64,000 bases of DNA, from positions 1 through 64,000 of the forward strand of contig CAZVWJ010000009.1 of NCBI GenBank assembly GCA_964631325.1, given 5' to 3'. Below, piece by piece: positions 33,369 to 43,000 of this stretch. The stretch is from CAZVWJ01 sp964631325. GTDB taxonomy: Bacteria > T1Sed10-126. Below the pieces are notes generated by a model. It worked only from the letters and a program-made list of their open reading frames with translations, did no database searches and was not told the origin of the DNA. Within the stretch, counting starts at the first letter, position 1. Each line of letters opens with the position of its first letter. Made by a program: the position numbers and the translations under genes.

Positions 33369-33968
33369 ATGAGTGAAAAAGAGAATACTGAGACAATTTC
33401 AAAAGAAGAAAATTCTGAAGACCAATCAGAAAAACAAGAAGGGCCGGATGTGAACTGGTATGTTCTTCATACTTTTGCCGGCCAGGAACAAAAAATCAAA
33501 GAGAGATTGCTAGATCGTGTTGAAGAAGAAGGACGCACCGATGTAATAAAAGAAGTTATTGTTCCCACGCAGGAGGTAATGGAAATTAAACGGGGGGAGA
33601 AACAGGAAGTAGAGAAACAGCTTTATCCCGGTTATATGTTTATTCAGATGGAAATGTCTGAAGAAATCTGGCATTTTGTCCGGCAGACGCGGGGGATAAC
33701 TGGTTTTGTCGGGACTAAAATGGATCCAATTCCCGTGGAAAATACTGAAATGGGGGAAGTACTTGAGCAAATTGAAGTGGGTGGAATGGAACCTCAAGTT
33801 GAATTTGAAGAGGGGGATACAGTACGAATTATTTCCGGGGCGATGGAAGAGATGACAGGGACAGTAAATGAAGTAGATATTGAACGAACTAAAATAAATG
33901 TTTCGGTTGATATGTTTGGCCGGTCGACACCGGTCGAACTTGATTTTGATCAGGCAGAGAAACTTTAA
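33369..33968 (+). CDS. nusG: transcription antitermination factor NusG
   Basis: NusG binds RNA polymerase and couples it to the ribosome or Rho. The NGN domain starts WYVLHTFAGQEQKIKERL and includes YPGYMFIQM and VGTKMDPIP. The KOW domain EEGDTVRIISGAMEEMTGTV closes it. An acidic leader of about 25 residues precedes the core. GAGGAG precedes the ATG. It is 15 bases before rplK. Confidence 0.95.
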   Translation: MSEKENTETISKEENSEDQSEKQEGPDVNWYVLHTFAGQEQKIKERLLDRVEEEGRTDVIKEVIVPTQEVMEIKRGEKQEVEKQLYPGYMFIQMEMSEEIWHFVRQTRGITGFVGTKMDPIPVENTEMGEVLEQIEVGGMEPQVEFEEGDTVRIISGAMEEMTGTVNEVDIERTKINVSVDMFGRSTPVELDFDQAEKL

Positions 33969-33983
33969 GCAGAGGTTTTAAAA

Positions 33984-34424
33984 ATGGCTGATAAACCAGT
34001 TGAAGCGGAAATAAAATTGCAGATACCGGCTGGTCAGGCAGATCCCTCGCCACCTGTAGGACCTGCCCTCGGTCAGCACGGGATTAATATTATGGAGTTC
34101 TGTAACGCGTTTAATGAAAAAACGAGCGATGAAGATCCGGGGATTTTAATACCGGTTGAGATAGAGGTCTACAAGGATCGATCATTTGACTTTGTTACCA
34201 AGACACCTCCGGCCTCGACACTGTTAAAACGAAAGGCAGGCCTTGTAAAAGGTTCCGGTGAACCAAACCGGGTGAAAGTGGGAACAGTATCTCGCAAGGA
34301 TGTGCGAGATATAGCTGAAACCAAGCTGCCCGATTTGAACGCTTATACAGTGGAACAGGGAATGAAAATTGTGGCGGGTACAGCCCGGAGTATGGGTATT
34401 ATAATTGAGGGTGAAGAAGAATGA
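33984..34424 (+). CDS. rplK: 50S ribosomal protein L11
   Basis: L11 forms the GTPase-associated centre with 23S helices 43/44. The N-terminal QIPAGQADPSPPVGPALGQHG and FCNAFNEKT are conserved, including the proline pair at the thiostrepton site. The length of 146 is slightly long. It overlaps rplA by four bases. Confidence 0.96.
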   Translation: MADKPVEAEIKLQIPAGQADPSPPVGPALGQHGINIMEFCNAFNEKTSDEDPGILIPVEIEVYKDRSFDFVTKTPPASTLLKRKAGLVKGSGEPNRVKVGTVSRKDVRDIAETKLPDLNAYTVEQGMKIVAGTARSMGIIIEGEEE

Positions 34425-35128
34425 ATATGCGCAGTAAGAGATACCAGGATCTGGCTGAAGAATTTGAGGAAACAGGATCGTTAAGTCCCCGGGCAGCTTT
34501 GAAAAAAATCAAAAATGGGGCAAATGCAAATTTTAGTGAGACAATTGAATGTCATATAAAGTTGGATATCGATCCCCGGCAGGCAGAGCAGCAGTTTCGT
34601 GATTCGCTTGTTTTGCCCGAAGGGACCGGCCAGGACGTAAAGGTAATAGTTTTTGCCCAGGGGGAAAAAGCTCAAGAAGCCGAAGAGGCAGGAGCCGATG
34701 AAGTCGGAGGCGAAGAGTTGGTAGAGAAGGTTAAGGAGGGGTGGTTTGATTTTGACAGTGCTATAGCTACTCCGGATATGATGAGTGAAGTTGGGAAATT
34801 AGGGCCGCAACTGGGGCCCCGCGGGTTAATGCCTAACAACAAAGCGGGAACAGTTACTTTTGATGTGGCCACTGCAATTGAAAAAATTAAAAAGGGACAG
34901 TTAGAACTGCGTAACGACGATTACGGTATTATTCATACCATTGTTGGCACAGATGCCATGTCCCTGGATGAATTAACCAGTAACCTGAAAACTATTTTAA
35001 AATTCATTATTGAACAAAAACCCCCTGCTGCTGGCGTGCGGGGACAGTATATAAGTTCGATTTCCCTTACTTCCACGATGTCACCTTCGGTGGAAATAAG
35101 TCCAACCGCAGCGTGGGAGCTGGAATGA
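34421..35128 (+). CDS. rplA: 50S ribosomal protein L1
   Basis: L1 forms the L1 stalk of the 50S subunit and often represses its own operon. The 235 residues show GPRGLMPNNKAGTV and the start region RSKRYQDLAEEF. It is translationally coupled with rplK by an ATGA overlap. The 25-bp gap to rplJ is too short for the usual L10 leader structure. Confidence 0.96.
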   Translation: MNMRSKRYQDLAEEFEETGSLSPRAALKKIKNGANANFSETIECHIKLDIDPRQAEQQFRDSLVLPEGTGQDVKVIVFAQGEKAQEAEEAGADEVGGEELVEKVKEGWFDFDSAIATPDMMSEVGKLGPQLGPRGLMPNNKAGTVTFDVATAIEKIKKGQLELRNDDYGIIHTIVGTDAMSLDELTSNLKTILKFIIEQKPPAAGVRGQYISSISLTSTMSPSVEISPTAAWELE

Positions 35129-35153
35129 ACTACCGGGAGGTAAGAGTGAGCTA

Positions 35154-35951
35154 ATGGTTAATCCCAATAAAGTAGAATGGGTAGATGAGTTAAAAGAACT
35201 AATTCACAACAATTCACATTTGTTGTTTACTGATTTTAAAGGGCTGACTGTTGAAGAAACGCAGCAGCTTCGCCGCAAATTGTATGAACGGGACTCCCGT
35301 TATTGCGTGGTGAAAAACCGGTTAGCCTACCGGGCTTTTGACGAGGCTGCGGGTGAAGCTGTTCCGGCGGCCGAAGAGACCGGTGACTTGGATGTTGACT
35401 CTGAATATGAACTTGGGGATATCAAAGGGGTTGGTCCTTCCAAAGTGGAGGCCATGGAAGAAGCCGGCTATAAAAAAATTAGCGAAATAGCCGAAGCCGG
35501 CGAAGAAGAATTACAGGAGATCTCCGGCGTGGGGCCTTCCCTGGCCGCGAAGATCAAGGGGAATGTTCAAGAACTTTCCGGTGGCAATGAAAACGAAGAG
35601 TCTACTGAAACTGAGGTTCAGGATGATCTGGCCGAACAAGTAGCCCCGTTGCTGAAAGGCAATACGGCAATTATTTTTAACGAAGGTCAGGTGGGGGAAG
35701 TGACGGAAGTTGTTGTAGATTTTCAGGAGGAACACGAAGCTCTTGGAATCAAAGGTAGTTTGGTTGAAGGGCAGTTATTTGAACCGGATCAGGTGGAGGA
35801 AATAGCTGATCTACCCTCGCGCCGGGAGTTGTTAACCCGGGTTGCCCGGGGGATTAATTCCCCTCTGCAAAAACTTGTTCAGTATCTTAAGAATCCATTA
35901 CAGAAACTCACAGATGTATTGAATCAGATTAAGGAGCAAAAAGAAGATTAA
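35154..35951 (+). CDS. rplJ: 50S ribosomal protein L10 with an inserted helix-hairpin-helix domain
   Basis: L10 is the base of the L7/L12 stalk. Residues 1-70 are normal: LLFTDFKGLTVEETQQLRRKL and YCVVKNRLAYRAF (in part, FKGLTVEETQ and VVKNRLAYRAF). Residues 158-265 resume the fold (PLLKGNTAIIF, ADLPSRRELL) and end with the helix that binds L12 dimers. Between them are about 87 extra residues (71-157) with two HhH motifs, IKGVGPSKVEAM and ISGVGPSLAAKI. At 265 residues it is about 90 longer than usual. No frameshift or stop is needed, so the insertion is part of the product. The ribosome site GGGAGG is 14 bases before the ATG, rather far. Confidence 0.93.
   Translation: MVNPNKVEWVDELKELIHNNSHLLFTDFKGLTVEETQQLRRKLYERDSRYCVVKNRLAYRAFDEAAGEAVPAAEETGDLDVDSEYELGDIKGVGPSKVEAMEEAGYKKISEIAEAGEEELQEISGVGPSLAAKIKGNVQELSGGNENEESTETEVQDDLAEQVAPLLKGNTAIIFNEGQVGEVTEVVVDFQEEHEALGIKGSLVEGQLFEPDQVEEIADLPSRRELLTRVARGINSPLQKLVQYLKNPLQKLTDVLNQIKEQKED
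35364..35624 (+). other. helix-hairpin-helix insertion within L10
   Basis: The insertion has an acidic linker (AAEETGDLDVDSEYE), two HhH motifs at residues 90-105 and 123-138 with GVGPSK and GVGPSL hairpins, and a polar linker (SGGNENEESTETEVQ). The spacing is that of an (HhH)2 unit such as Pfam HHH_5 or DUF4332-like domains. It lies at the turn between the first beta-alpha unit and the second half of the L10 globular domain. Confidence 0.85.
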
Positions 35952-35966
35952 AAGGAGTGAGGTTTG

Positions 35967-36353
35967 ATGGCTACATTGAGTAAAGATGAGATTGTTGAAT
36001 CGATCGAAGATATGACGGTGCTTGAACTTTCTGATCTTGTAGAAGAGATAGAAGAAAGATTTGACGTGGAAGCCGGTGCTATGGCTGGTGCTGTCGCCGC
36101 CGCTCCGGCCGGAGGACAAGCCGAAGAAGAGGAAGAAGAAAGCAGCGTTGTCGACGTGGTTTTGACTGATTTTGGGGATAGTAAAATCCAGGTAATTAAA
36201 GAAGTGCGTTCGGTTAGTGATCTGGGTTTAAAGGAAGCCAAGAAGTTGGTGGAAGATGCTCCCAGTCCGGTCAAAGAAGGAATTGCACGCGAAGACGCCG
36301 AAGAAGTTCAGGAAGATCTTGAGGCTGCTGGCGCTACGGTAGAATTACAGTAG
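35967..36353 (+). CDS. rplL: 50S ribosomal protein L7/L12
   Basis: L7/L12 dimers form the moving stalk that recruits translation GTPases. The N-terminal dimer helices (LSDLVEEIEERFDVEAG), an AAAPAGGQAEEEEEE hinge and the C-terminal domain with KIQVIKEVRSVSDLGLKEAK and VEDAPSPVKEG are all present. The ATG at 35967 has AAAGGAG nine bases before it. The length is 128. Confidence 0.97.
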   Translation: MATLSKDEIVESIEDMTVLELSDLVEEIEERFDVEAGAMAGAVAAAPAGGQAEEEEEESSVVDVVLTDFGDSKIQVIKEVRSVSDLGLKEAKKLVEDAPSPVKEGIAREDAEEVQEDLEAAGATVELQ

Positions 36354-36431
36354 CTGTCGGTTTTTCACTCCGGTTTTGAATAATAACATTCGGTTACATT
36401 ATTCCTGTGTACCTGTAGGAGGTCACTCAGT

Positions 36432-39400
36432 ATGGTGATTGATGAGGTAGAAGAAGGCGACGAAAAAATCCTGAATTTTGGTGAATTGGAAGAGGTTCAC
36501 GAAGAAGAAGACCTCTTGCATATTCAGAAGGAACACTTTAACTGGTATCTTCAGCCCGACTGTGCCCCGGAAGAACGTAAAAATCAGGGGTTTGAAGAAG
36601 CGCTGAATACTACCTTTCCGATTGAAAATGAAGAAATTTCTCTGGAATACGAACATTATAAAGTTGGAGATGTTGAACATACTCCCCAGGAATGCAAAGA
36701 ACGGGGTGTTACTTATTCTGTCCCCATTACCGCCAAAATGCGGATGGTCTTCAAAGAGACCGGGGAGATAATTGAAGAAGACGTTTTCCTCGGGGACTAT
36801 CCCTTCATGACACCGACTGGGTCCTTCGTTGTTAACGGAACCGAGCGAATAATTACCAGCCAGTTGATTCGTTCGCCGGGTGTTATTTATGATTACGATG
36901 ATTCCAAGGAGCGGTTTACCTGCAAAATTGTTCCTTACCTGGGAACATGGGTGACTATTGACATTGATTCCCGTCACCGGATGAAAATTAGTATCGACCG
37001 GGAAAGACGCCAGGAAGCGACCACTTTTCTGAGAATAATTCCGGAAGAACCGGACATCGAGAATCCGGACTATATTATGCCCCGTAACGAAGATATTGTG
37101 GAACATTTTTACGAGACAAAATACGTCTCCCCCGATGACCTTCAGGAGCTGCGGCACGAATACCTGGCAGAACCAATTGTCCAGGAAGAAATCGTCACTG
37201 AGGAGAAGGTGGTAGAAGGAACAGGAGAGGGAGAAGAGGAAGAGGTTGAAACTGAAGAAGTAGAGACGACTGAAACTGAAATCATCTATGACGCAGGCAA
37301 ACGACTGGATAAAAAAATTCTTCGTGACATTGCGGATCTCGGCTACGAAGAAATTAAAATAGTGAAAAGGGAGGAACAGTTTAATCCGGTTATTCTTAAT
37401 ACCCTGGCAAAAGATCCGACCAGTGAACCGGAAGAAGCATTCAAACGGCTTTTTAAACTTTTACGCCCAAATGATCCCTACAGCCTTGAAAACGCTCGGG
37501 AATACATTTACGGAGCTTTTTTTGATCGGGATCGAATTGATCTGGAAAGAGTCGGCCGTTACCAGATTAATAAAAAACTAGGTCATAAAGGACTTGATGA
37601 AGAAAGTCTTTCCGAACGAGTTTTATCGCCGGAAGATTTGTTGGAAATATTTCACTACTTTATTTCAATAACTGACGGGGAAGGTGAAATAGATGATATT
37701 GACCATCTTTCCAACCGCCGGGTTCGGACAATCGGTGAACTTCTTTATCAGCAGACTAAGAATGGTCTGAGCCGAGTGGAACGCAGTATTGAAGATAAAT
37801 TTAATATGCACGTTCAGGATGATGAACGACCCACCCCGGCCCGCTTGATTAATATTAAACCGCTGACTGCCGATATTCAGGAATTTTTTGGCACCGGTTC
37901 ATTAAGCCAGTTTATGGATCAAACAAATCCGCTGGACGAGTTGACTCACAAACGGCGTCTTTCGGCTCTTGGCCCCGGGGGCTTATCTCGAGAACGGGCC
38001 GGTTTTGACGTGCGTGACGTCCATCATACTCACTATGGGCGTATCTGTCCAATTGAAACTCCGGAAGGACCAAATATTGGCCTGATTGTCAGTCTTGGCA
38101 CTTTTGCCCGAGTGAATGAACTTGGCTTCCTGGTTACTCCGTACCGGATGGTGAAAGACGGTAAGGTTACAGATGAGGTCGAGTTTCTGGACGCTGATAC
38201 GGAAGAGGAAGCTTTTATTGCTTCGGCTGGAACTGAGTTGGATGATAATGGCGAATTTACTCAAGAAATGATTCGGGCCCGTTATCAGGGTGAATTTACG
38301 CTGGTTCATCAGTCAGATGTGGACTATATTGACGTCTCGCCCCGGCAGATTGTTAGTATCTCCACCTCCTGTATACCCTTTCTGGAAAATGACGATGCCA
38401 ACCGGGCTTTAATGGGCTCCAACATGCAGCGTCAGGCGGTTCCGTTGGTAGATACTAAGCGGCCGATGATTGGTACCGGAGTAGAAGGTAAGGCCGCCCG
38501 AGACAGCGGTTCCGTGGTTTTGGCCCGGGAAGACGGTGAAGTGGTTAAGTGTTCCTCAAAAGAAATTTGGGTGGAAGTGGACCGGGAGTTGGATGAACCC
38601 CAGGTTGATAGGGAAACCGGAGAAGTGATAGCTGAAGAAGGAGAAAATAAGCTCGATGTTTATCCCTTGATGAAATACAAGCGATCCAACCAGGGGATGT
38701 CCTTCAATCAGAAACCAATTGTGGAAAAAGGGGAGCAGGTGGAGAGCGGTGAAGTTCTTGCCGATGGACCTGCCACCAGCCAGGGTGAACTTGCCCTGGG
38801 CCGGGATGTGCTGGTAGGGTTTCTCCCCTGGGAGGGTTACAATTTTGAGGACGCCATTTTAATCTCTGAACGGCTGGTAACTGATGACGTTTACACCTCG
38901 ATTCACATTGAAGAGTTGGAAGTGGCGGCCCGGGAAACCAAGGTTGGTAAAGAAGAAATTACTCGCGATATTCCCAGTCAGAGTAAACGTGCACTTCGAG
39001 ATCTGGACGAAGATGGCATAATTAAAGTTGGTAGCTATGTGGAACCTGATGATTTGCTTGTCGGCAAAGTTACTCCCAAGAGTCACGTTGATCTTTCCCC
39101 GGAATATAAATTGCTTCACTCTATTTTTGGTGAAAAAGCCAAGGACGTGAAGGATACCTCTCTGACTGTGCCGCACGGTACTAAAGGGGTGGTCGTGGAT
39201 GTGAAAGAGTTCAGCCGGGAAAATAACGATGACCTGGAAGCGGGAGTGGAAAGAAAAGTAAAGGTTTATGTTGCCGATAAGCGGAAAATTACAGTCGGTG
39301 ATAAGTTGGCCGGCCGGCACGGTAATAAAGGTGTTATCTCTCGAATCCTGCCGGAAGAAGATATGCCCTTCACCCAGGACGGAGAACCACTTGACGTGGT

Positions 39401-40016
39401 TCTAAACCCGCTTGGGGTACCAAGCCGGATGAACCTGGGGCAGGTCCTTGAAACTCATCTAACCCTGGCCACCTCCGAACTTGGTTGCCGGGTAGTTTCT
39501 CCCGTGTTTCAGGGGGCTACGGAAGAAGAAATTGCTGACCTGCTTGAAGAAGCAGGTTATTCCCGGGATGGAAAGGTAAAACTGCGCGATGGTCGAACCG
39601 GGGAGTATTTTGATCAAGAAGTTACAATTGGATACATGCATATTATGAAACTCGAACATCTTGCTGAAGATAAAGTACACGCCCGATCAATCGGACCGTA
39701 TTCTCTGGTTACCCAGCAGCCCCTGGGGGGTAAAGCTCAGTTTGGCGGGCAGAGATTAGGTGAGATGGAAGTGTGGGCACTTGAAGCTTATGGAGCCGCT
39801 CATACCCTGCGTGAATTCTTGACCGTGAAAAGTGATGACGTCAGCGGCCGTTCGCGCACTTATGCTTCAATTGTGAAGGGTGAAGAAAGTTTTGTGCCCG
39901 GTGTTCCCGAGTCCTTTAACGTCCTGCTCAAGGAAATGCAGGGCCTTGGTCTTGATATCAGGGTTTATGATGAAAAAGAGCGGGAATTAGACGTCGACGA
40001 AATGGTTACCGAATAA
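36432..40016 (+). CDS. rpoB: RNA polymerase beta subunit
   Basis: RpoB is the large subunit of RNA polymerase. The rifampicin region SLSQFMDQTNPLDELTHKRR and RRLSALGPGGL has the drug-sensitive residues at the D516, H526 and S531 positions. The next segment reads DVHHTHYGR, where most bacteria have HPTHYGR. The C-terminal half shows GYNFEDAI, KLAGRHGNKGV, and GGKAQFGGQR. An acidic insertion of about 35 residues lies at 250-285 in the lobe. The length of 1194 is normal for a Firmicutes-like enzyme. GTAGGAGG precedes the ATG. Confidence 0.97.
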   Translation: MVIDEVEEGDEKILNFGELEEVHEEEDLLHIQKEHFNWYLQPDCAPEERKNQGFEEALNTTFPIENEEISLEYEHYKVGDVEHTPQECKERGVTYSVPITAKMRMVFKETGEIIEEDVFLGDYPFMTPTGSFVVNGTERIITSQLIRSPGVIYDYDDSKERFTCKIVPYLGTWVTIDIDSRHRMKISIDRERRQEATTFLRIIPEEPDIENPDYIMPRNEDIVEHFYETKYVSPDDLQELRHEYLAEPIVQEEIVTEEKVVEGTGEGEEEEVETEEVETTETEIIYDAGKRLDKKILRDIADLGYEEIKIVKREEQFNPVILNTLAKDPTSEPEEAFKRLFKLLRPNDPYSLENAREYIYGAFFDRDRIDLERVGRYQINKKLGHKGLDEESLSERVLSPEDLLEIFHYFISITDGEGEIDDIDHLSNRRVRTIGELLYQQTKNGLSRVERSIEDKFNMHVQDDERPTPARLINIKPLTADIQEFFGTGSLSQFMDQTNPLDELTHKRRLSALGPGGLSRERAGFDVRDVHHTHYGRICPIETPEGPNIGLIVSLGTFARVNELGFLVTPYRMVKDGKVTDEVEFLDADTEEEAFIASAGTELDDNGEFTQEMIRARYQGEFTLVHQSDVDYIDVSPRQIVSISTSCIPFLENDDANRALMGSNMQRQAVPLVDTKRPMIGTGVEGKAARDSGSVVLAREDGEVVKCSSKEIWVEVDRELDEPQVDRETGEVIAEEGENKLDVYPLMKYKRSNQGMSFNQKPIVEKGEQVESGEVLADGPATSQGELALGRDVLVGFLPWEGYNFEDAILISERLVTDDVYTSIHIEELEVAARETKVGKEEITRDIPSQSKRALRDLDEDGIIKVGSYVEPDDLLVGKVTPKSHVDLSPEYKLLHSIFGEKAKDVKDTSLTVPHGTKGVVVDVKEFSRENNDDLEAGVERKVKVYVADKRKITVGDKLAGRHGNKGVISRILPEEDMPFTQDGEPLDVVLNPLGVPSRMNLGQVLETHLTLATSELGCRVVSPVFQGATEEEIADLLEEAGYSRDGKVKLRDGRTGEYFDQEVTIGYMHIMKLEHLAEDKVHARSIGPYSLVTQQPLGGKAQFGGQRLGEMEVWALEAYGAAHTLREFLTVKSDDVSGRSRTYASIVKGEESFVPGVPESFNVLLKEMQGLGLDIRVYDEKERELDVDEMVTE

Positions 40017-40040
40017 AAACTCAGTTAGAGGTGTTTTCTC

Positions 40041-43000
40041 TTGGCTAACGACTCTCAGTCCGAAGCAGAAACGATTGGTAGCAGCCAGTTATCTGATAGT
40101 GGATTATTGGGGGAAGAATCAGAATCCGAGTCTTACGGGGATGATTTCTTCTCCGAATTTGATCATATCAGTATTGGTCTGATGGATCCCGAGCGTGTTC
40201 TGGAAATTTCCAGCGGTGAGGTGGAAGAACCGGAAACTATTAATTATCGGACTCTTCGACCTGAACGTGATGGGTTATTCTGTGAAAAAATATTCGGCCC
40301 GACCCGGGATTGGGAGTGTTTTTGCGGCAAATATAAGAGTAAAAAGTATGCCGGGGTAGTCTGTGATAAATGTGGTGTTGAAGTTGCTCGGTCCAAGGTT
40401 CGCCGGGTGAGGATGGGACATATTAATTTAATGTCCCCGGTGACCCATATCTGGTTTTTGCGCGGTATCCCTTCTAAACTGAGTCTCGTCCTTAATATGC
40501 GGATTAAAGACCTGGAAAAAATTGTTTATTTTGAGAGTTACGTGGTCCTTGATTCCGGTGATACTGAGCTGAAAGAAAAAGAACTACTGACAGAACAGGA
40601 ATATCAGCGTGCGCGAGAAGAATATAGTAATCGTTTTGAGGTAGAAATGGGTGCTGACGCTATTCAGGCCCTGTTAGATAATCTTGATCTGGAAGCAGAA
40701 ATTAAGACAATTGAAGATGAACTGGAGTTGGAAAAACGTAGTTCCTCGGGCCGAACCAAGATCCGGCAGAAAAATCGAAAATTAATTCGCCGTCTCCGAG
40801 CTCTTAAGGGTTTCTATGACTCCGGGTTGGAACCTAAAAATATGATTCTGGAAATTTTACCGGTTCTACCTCCGGATCTGCGACCGATGATTCAATTGGA
40901 GCGCGGCCGGTTTGCCACCTCTGATGTAAATGACCTCTACCGGCGGGTAATTAACCGGAATAACCGTCTGAAAAAATTGCTGGAACTACGCACACCGGAT
41001 ATTATAATTCGAAACGAGAAACGGATGTTGCAGGAAGCCGTTGATGCCTTGATGGATAACTCCAGGGTAGATCGTCCGGTACGGGGACCAAATAATCGCC
41101 CTTTGAAATCTTTAACTGATTTACTCAAGGGGAAACAGGGACGTTTCCGCCAGAATTTGCTTGGGAAACGGGTGGATTATTCTGGCCGGGCAGTTATTGT
41201 TAACGGCCCTGAATTGAAGTTTAATCAGTGTGGTTTGCCTAAGAAAATGGCAGTGGAACTGTTCAAACCGTTTATTATGCAGCGGCTGGTTAACAACAAC
41301 GCTGCTTCCAGTATTAAATCTGCCAAAAGGATGATTGAACGGGAAGAACCTGAAGTGTGGGACGCCCTGGAAGAGGTTATCCAGGGACACCCGGTTATGC
41401 TTAACCGGGCCCCGACCCTCCACCGCCTGGGAATCCAGGCCTATGAACCGGTTCTCACCGAAGGCCATGCGATAAGATTGCACCCGCTGGCCTGTCCGCC
41501 GTTTAACGCTGATTTTGACGGTGATCAGATGGCCGTTCACGTTCCGCTTTCCAAGACGGCTCAAATTGAATCCAGAGTTTTGATGCTCAGTACAAACAAC
41601 CTGTTATCTCCTGCCCATGGCAGAGCTGTCAGTATTCCAACTCAGGATATGGTTATTGGCATCAACTACATGACAACCACACCAAATGACGTTGATCTGG
41701 CCGGAACTGAAAATCCGAAGCATAAATTTTCAAATCCCCGGAAAGTAAAGTGGGCGGTGGACTCTGAGTCTGTTTCCATGCATGAACCGATTCTGTATCG
41801 TGAAGATGAAAATCACTTTATTACTACCCCGGGCAGGGTTTTGTTTAATGATATGCTCCCGGAGGGAGTACAGTTTCAAAACCGTGTCTTTGACGAAGAT
41901 TCCCTGGCCGAGCTGGTTGGAGAATTAGTTGAGAACGAGGGTATATACGCCACCGTCGACCTGCTCGATACACTTAAAGAGGTTGGTTACCACGAATCCA
42001 CTTTAATGGGCTGTTCCATTGGGTTTGACGACCTGTTTGAACCGCCTGAAAAACAGAAAATTATTGAGGAAAGCGAACAGGAAGTTCAAGAGCTAACCAA
42101 TATGTACGAAAAAGGAGAAATTGTTGAAGAAGAAAAATATAACAGGGTAATTAATGTCTGGCACGAAGCAACTCAGAATGTCAGTGATTCTGTCATTGAG
42201 TCGATGAGTGAGGAACAGGGGGGCTTCAACCCGGTTTACATGATGGCCGCTTCCGGAGCTCGAGGTTCACAAGAACAGATCCGACAGTTGGCTGGAATGC
42301 GGGGGTTGATGGCCAAACCAAGTGGTAAAATTATTGAGCTTCCGATTAAATCCAGTTTTCGTGATGGTCTCTCGGTGATGGAATACTTTATTTCAACTCA
42401 CGGAGCCCGGAAGGGACTGGCAGATACGGCGTTAAAAACAGCCGATGCCGGTTACCTGACCCGACGCCTGGCCGACGTGGCTCAGAGTTGTCGGGTGGTT
42501 GAAGAAGATTGTGGTACCTTAAACGGGCTTGAAGTTTCTGCTATCCGCTCCAGTGACGAGATCCTGGAGTCTATATTCGACCGGATCGTTGGTCGAGTGG
42601 CCCGGCGGGAAATAACTCATCCCCAGACGGGGGAAACTATTGTAAATGAGAATGAAATGATTGAAGAAGAAGAAGCCCGCCAGATTGAAAATTGTGGATT
42701 TGATAGCGTGGAAATCAGGAGTTTACTTACCTGTGAAGCGGAAGATGGTGTTTGTGCCCGCTGCTATGGTCGGGACCTTTCCACCCGGAAGATGGTGGAT
42801 ATCGGTGAACCTATCGGAATTATCGCTGCTGAATCAATTGGTGAGCCCGGAACCCAGCTAACTATGCGGACCTTCCATACCGGGGGGACAGCCGCCGGTG
42901 GAGGAGAACACGCAGTTCAACCGGAAAATACCATTTATATCGAACAGTTGCCCGATAATGCGGTGAAATACGAAACCGATTATGGTGACAAAGTGCTGGT

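Noticed and set aside
36423..37157. Long ORF of 244 codons antisense to rpoB
   Set aside because: It is the shadow of the rpoB frame. Its product has no family match and there is no ribosome site.
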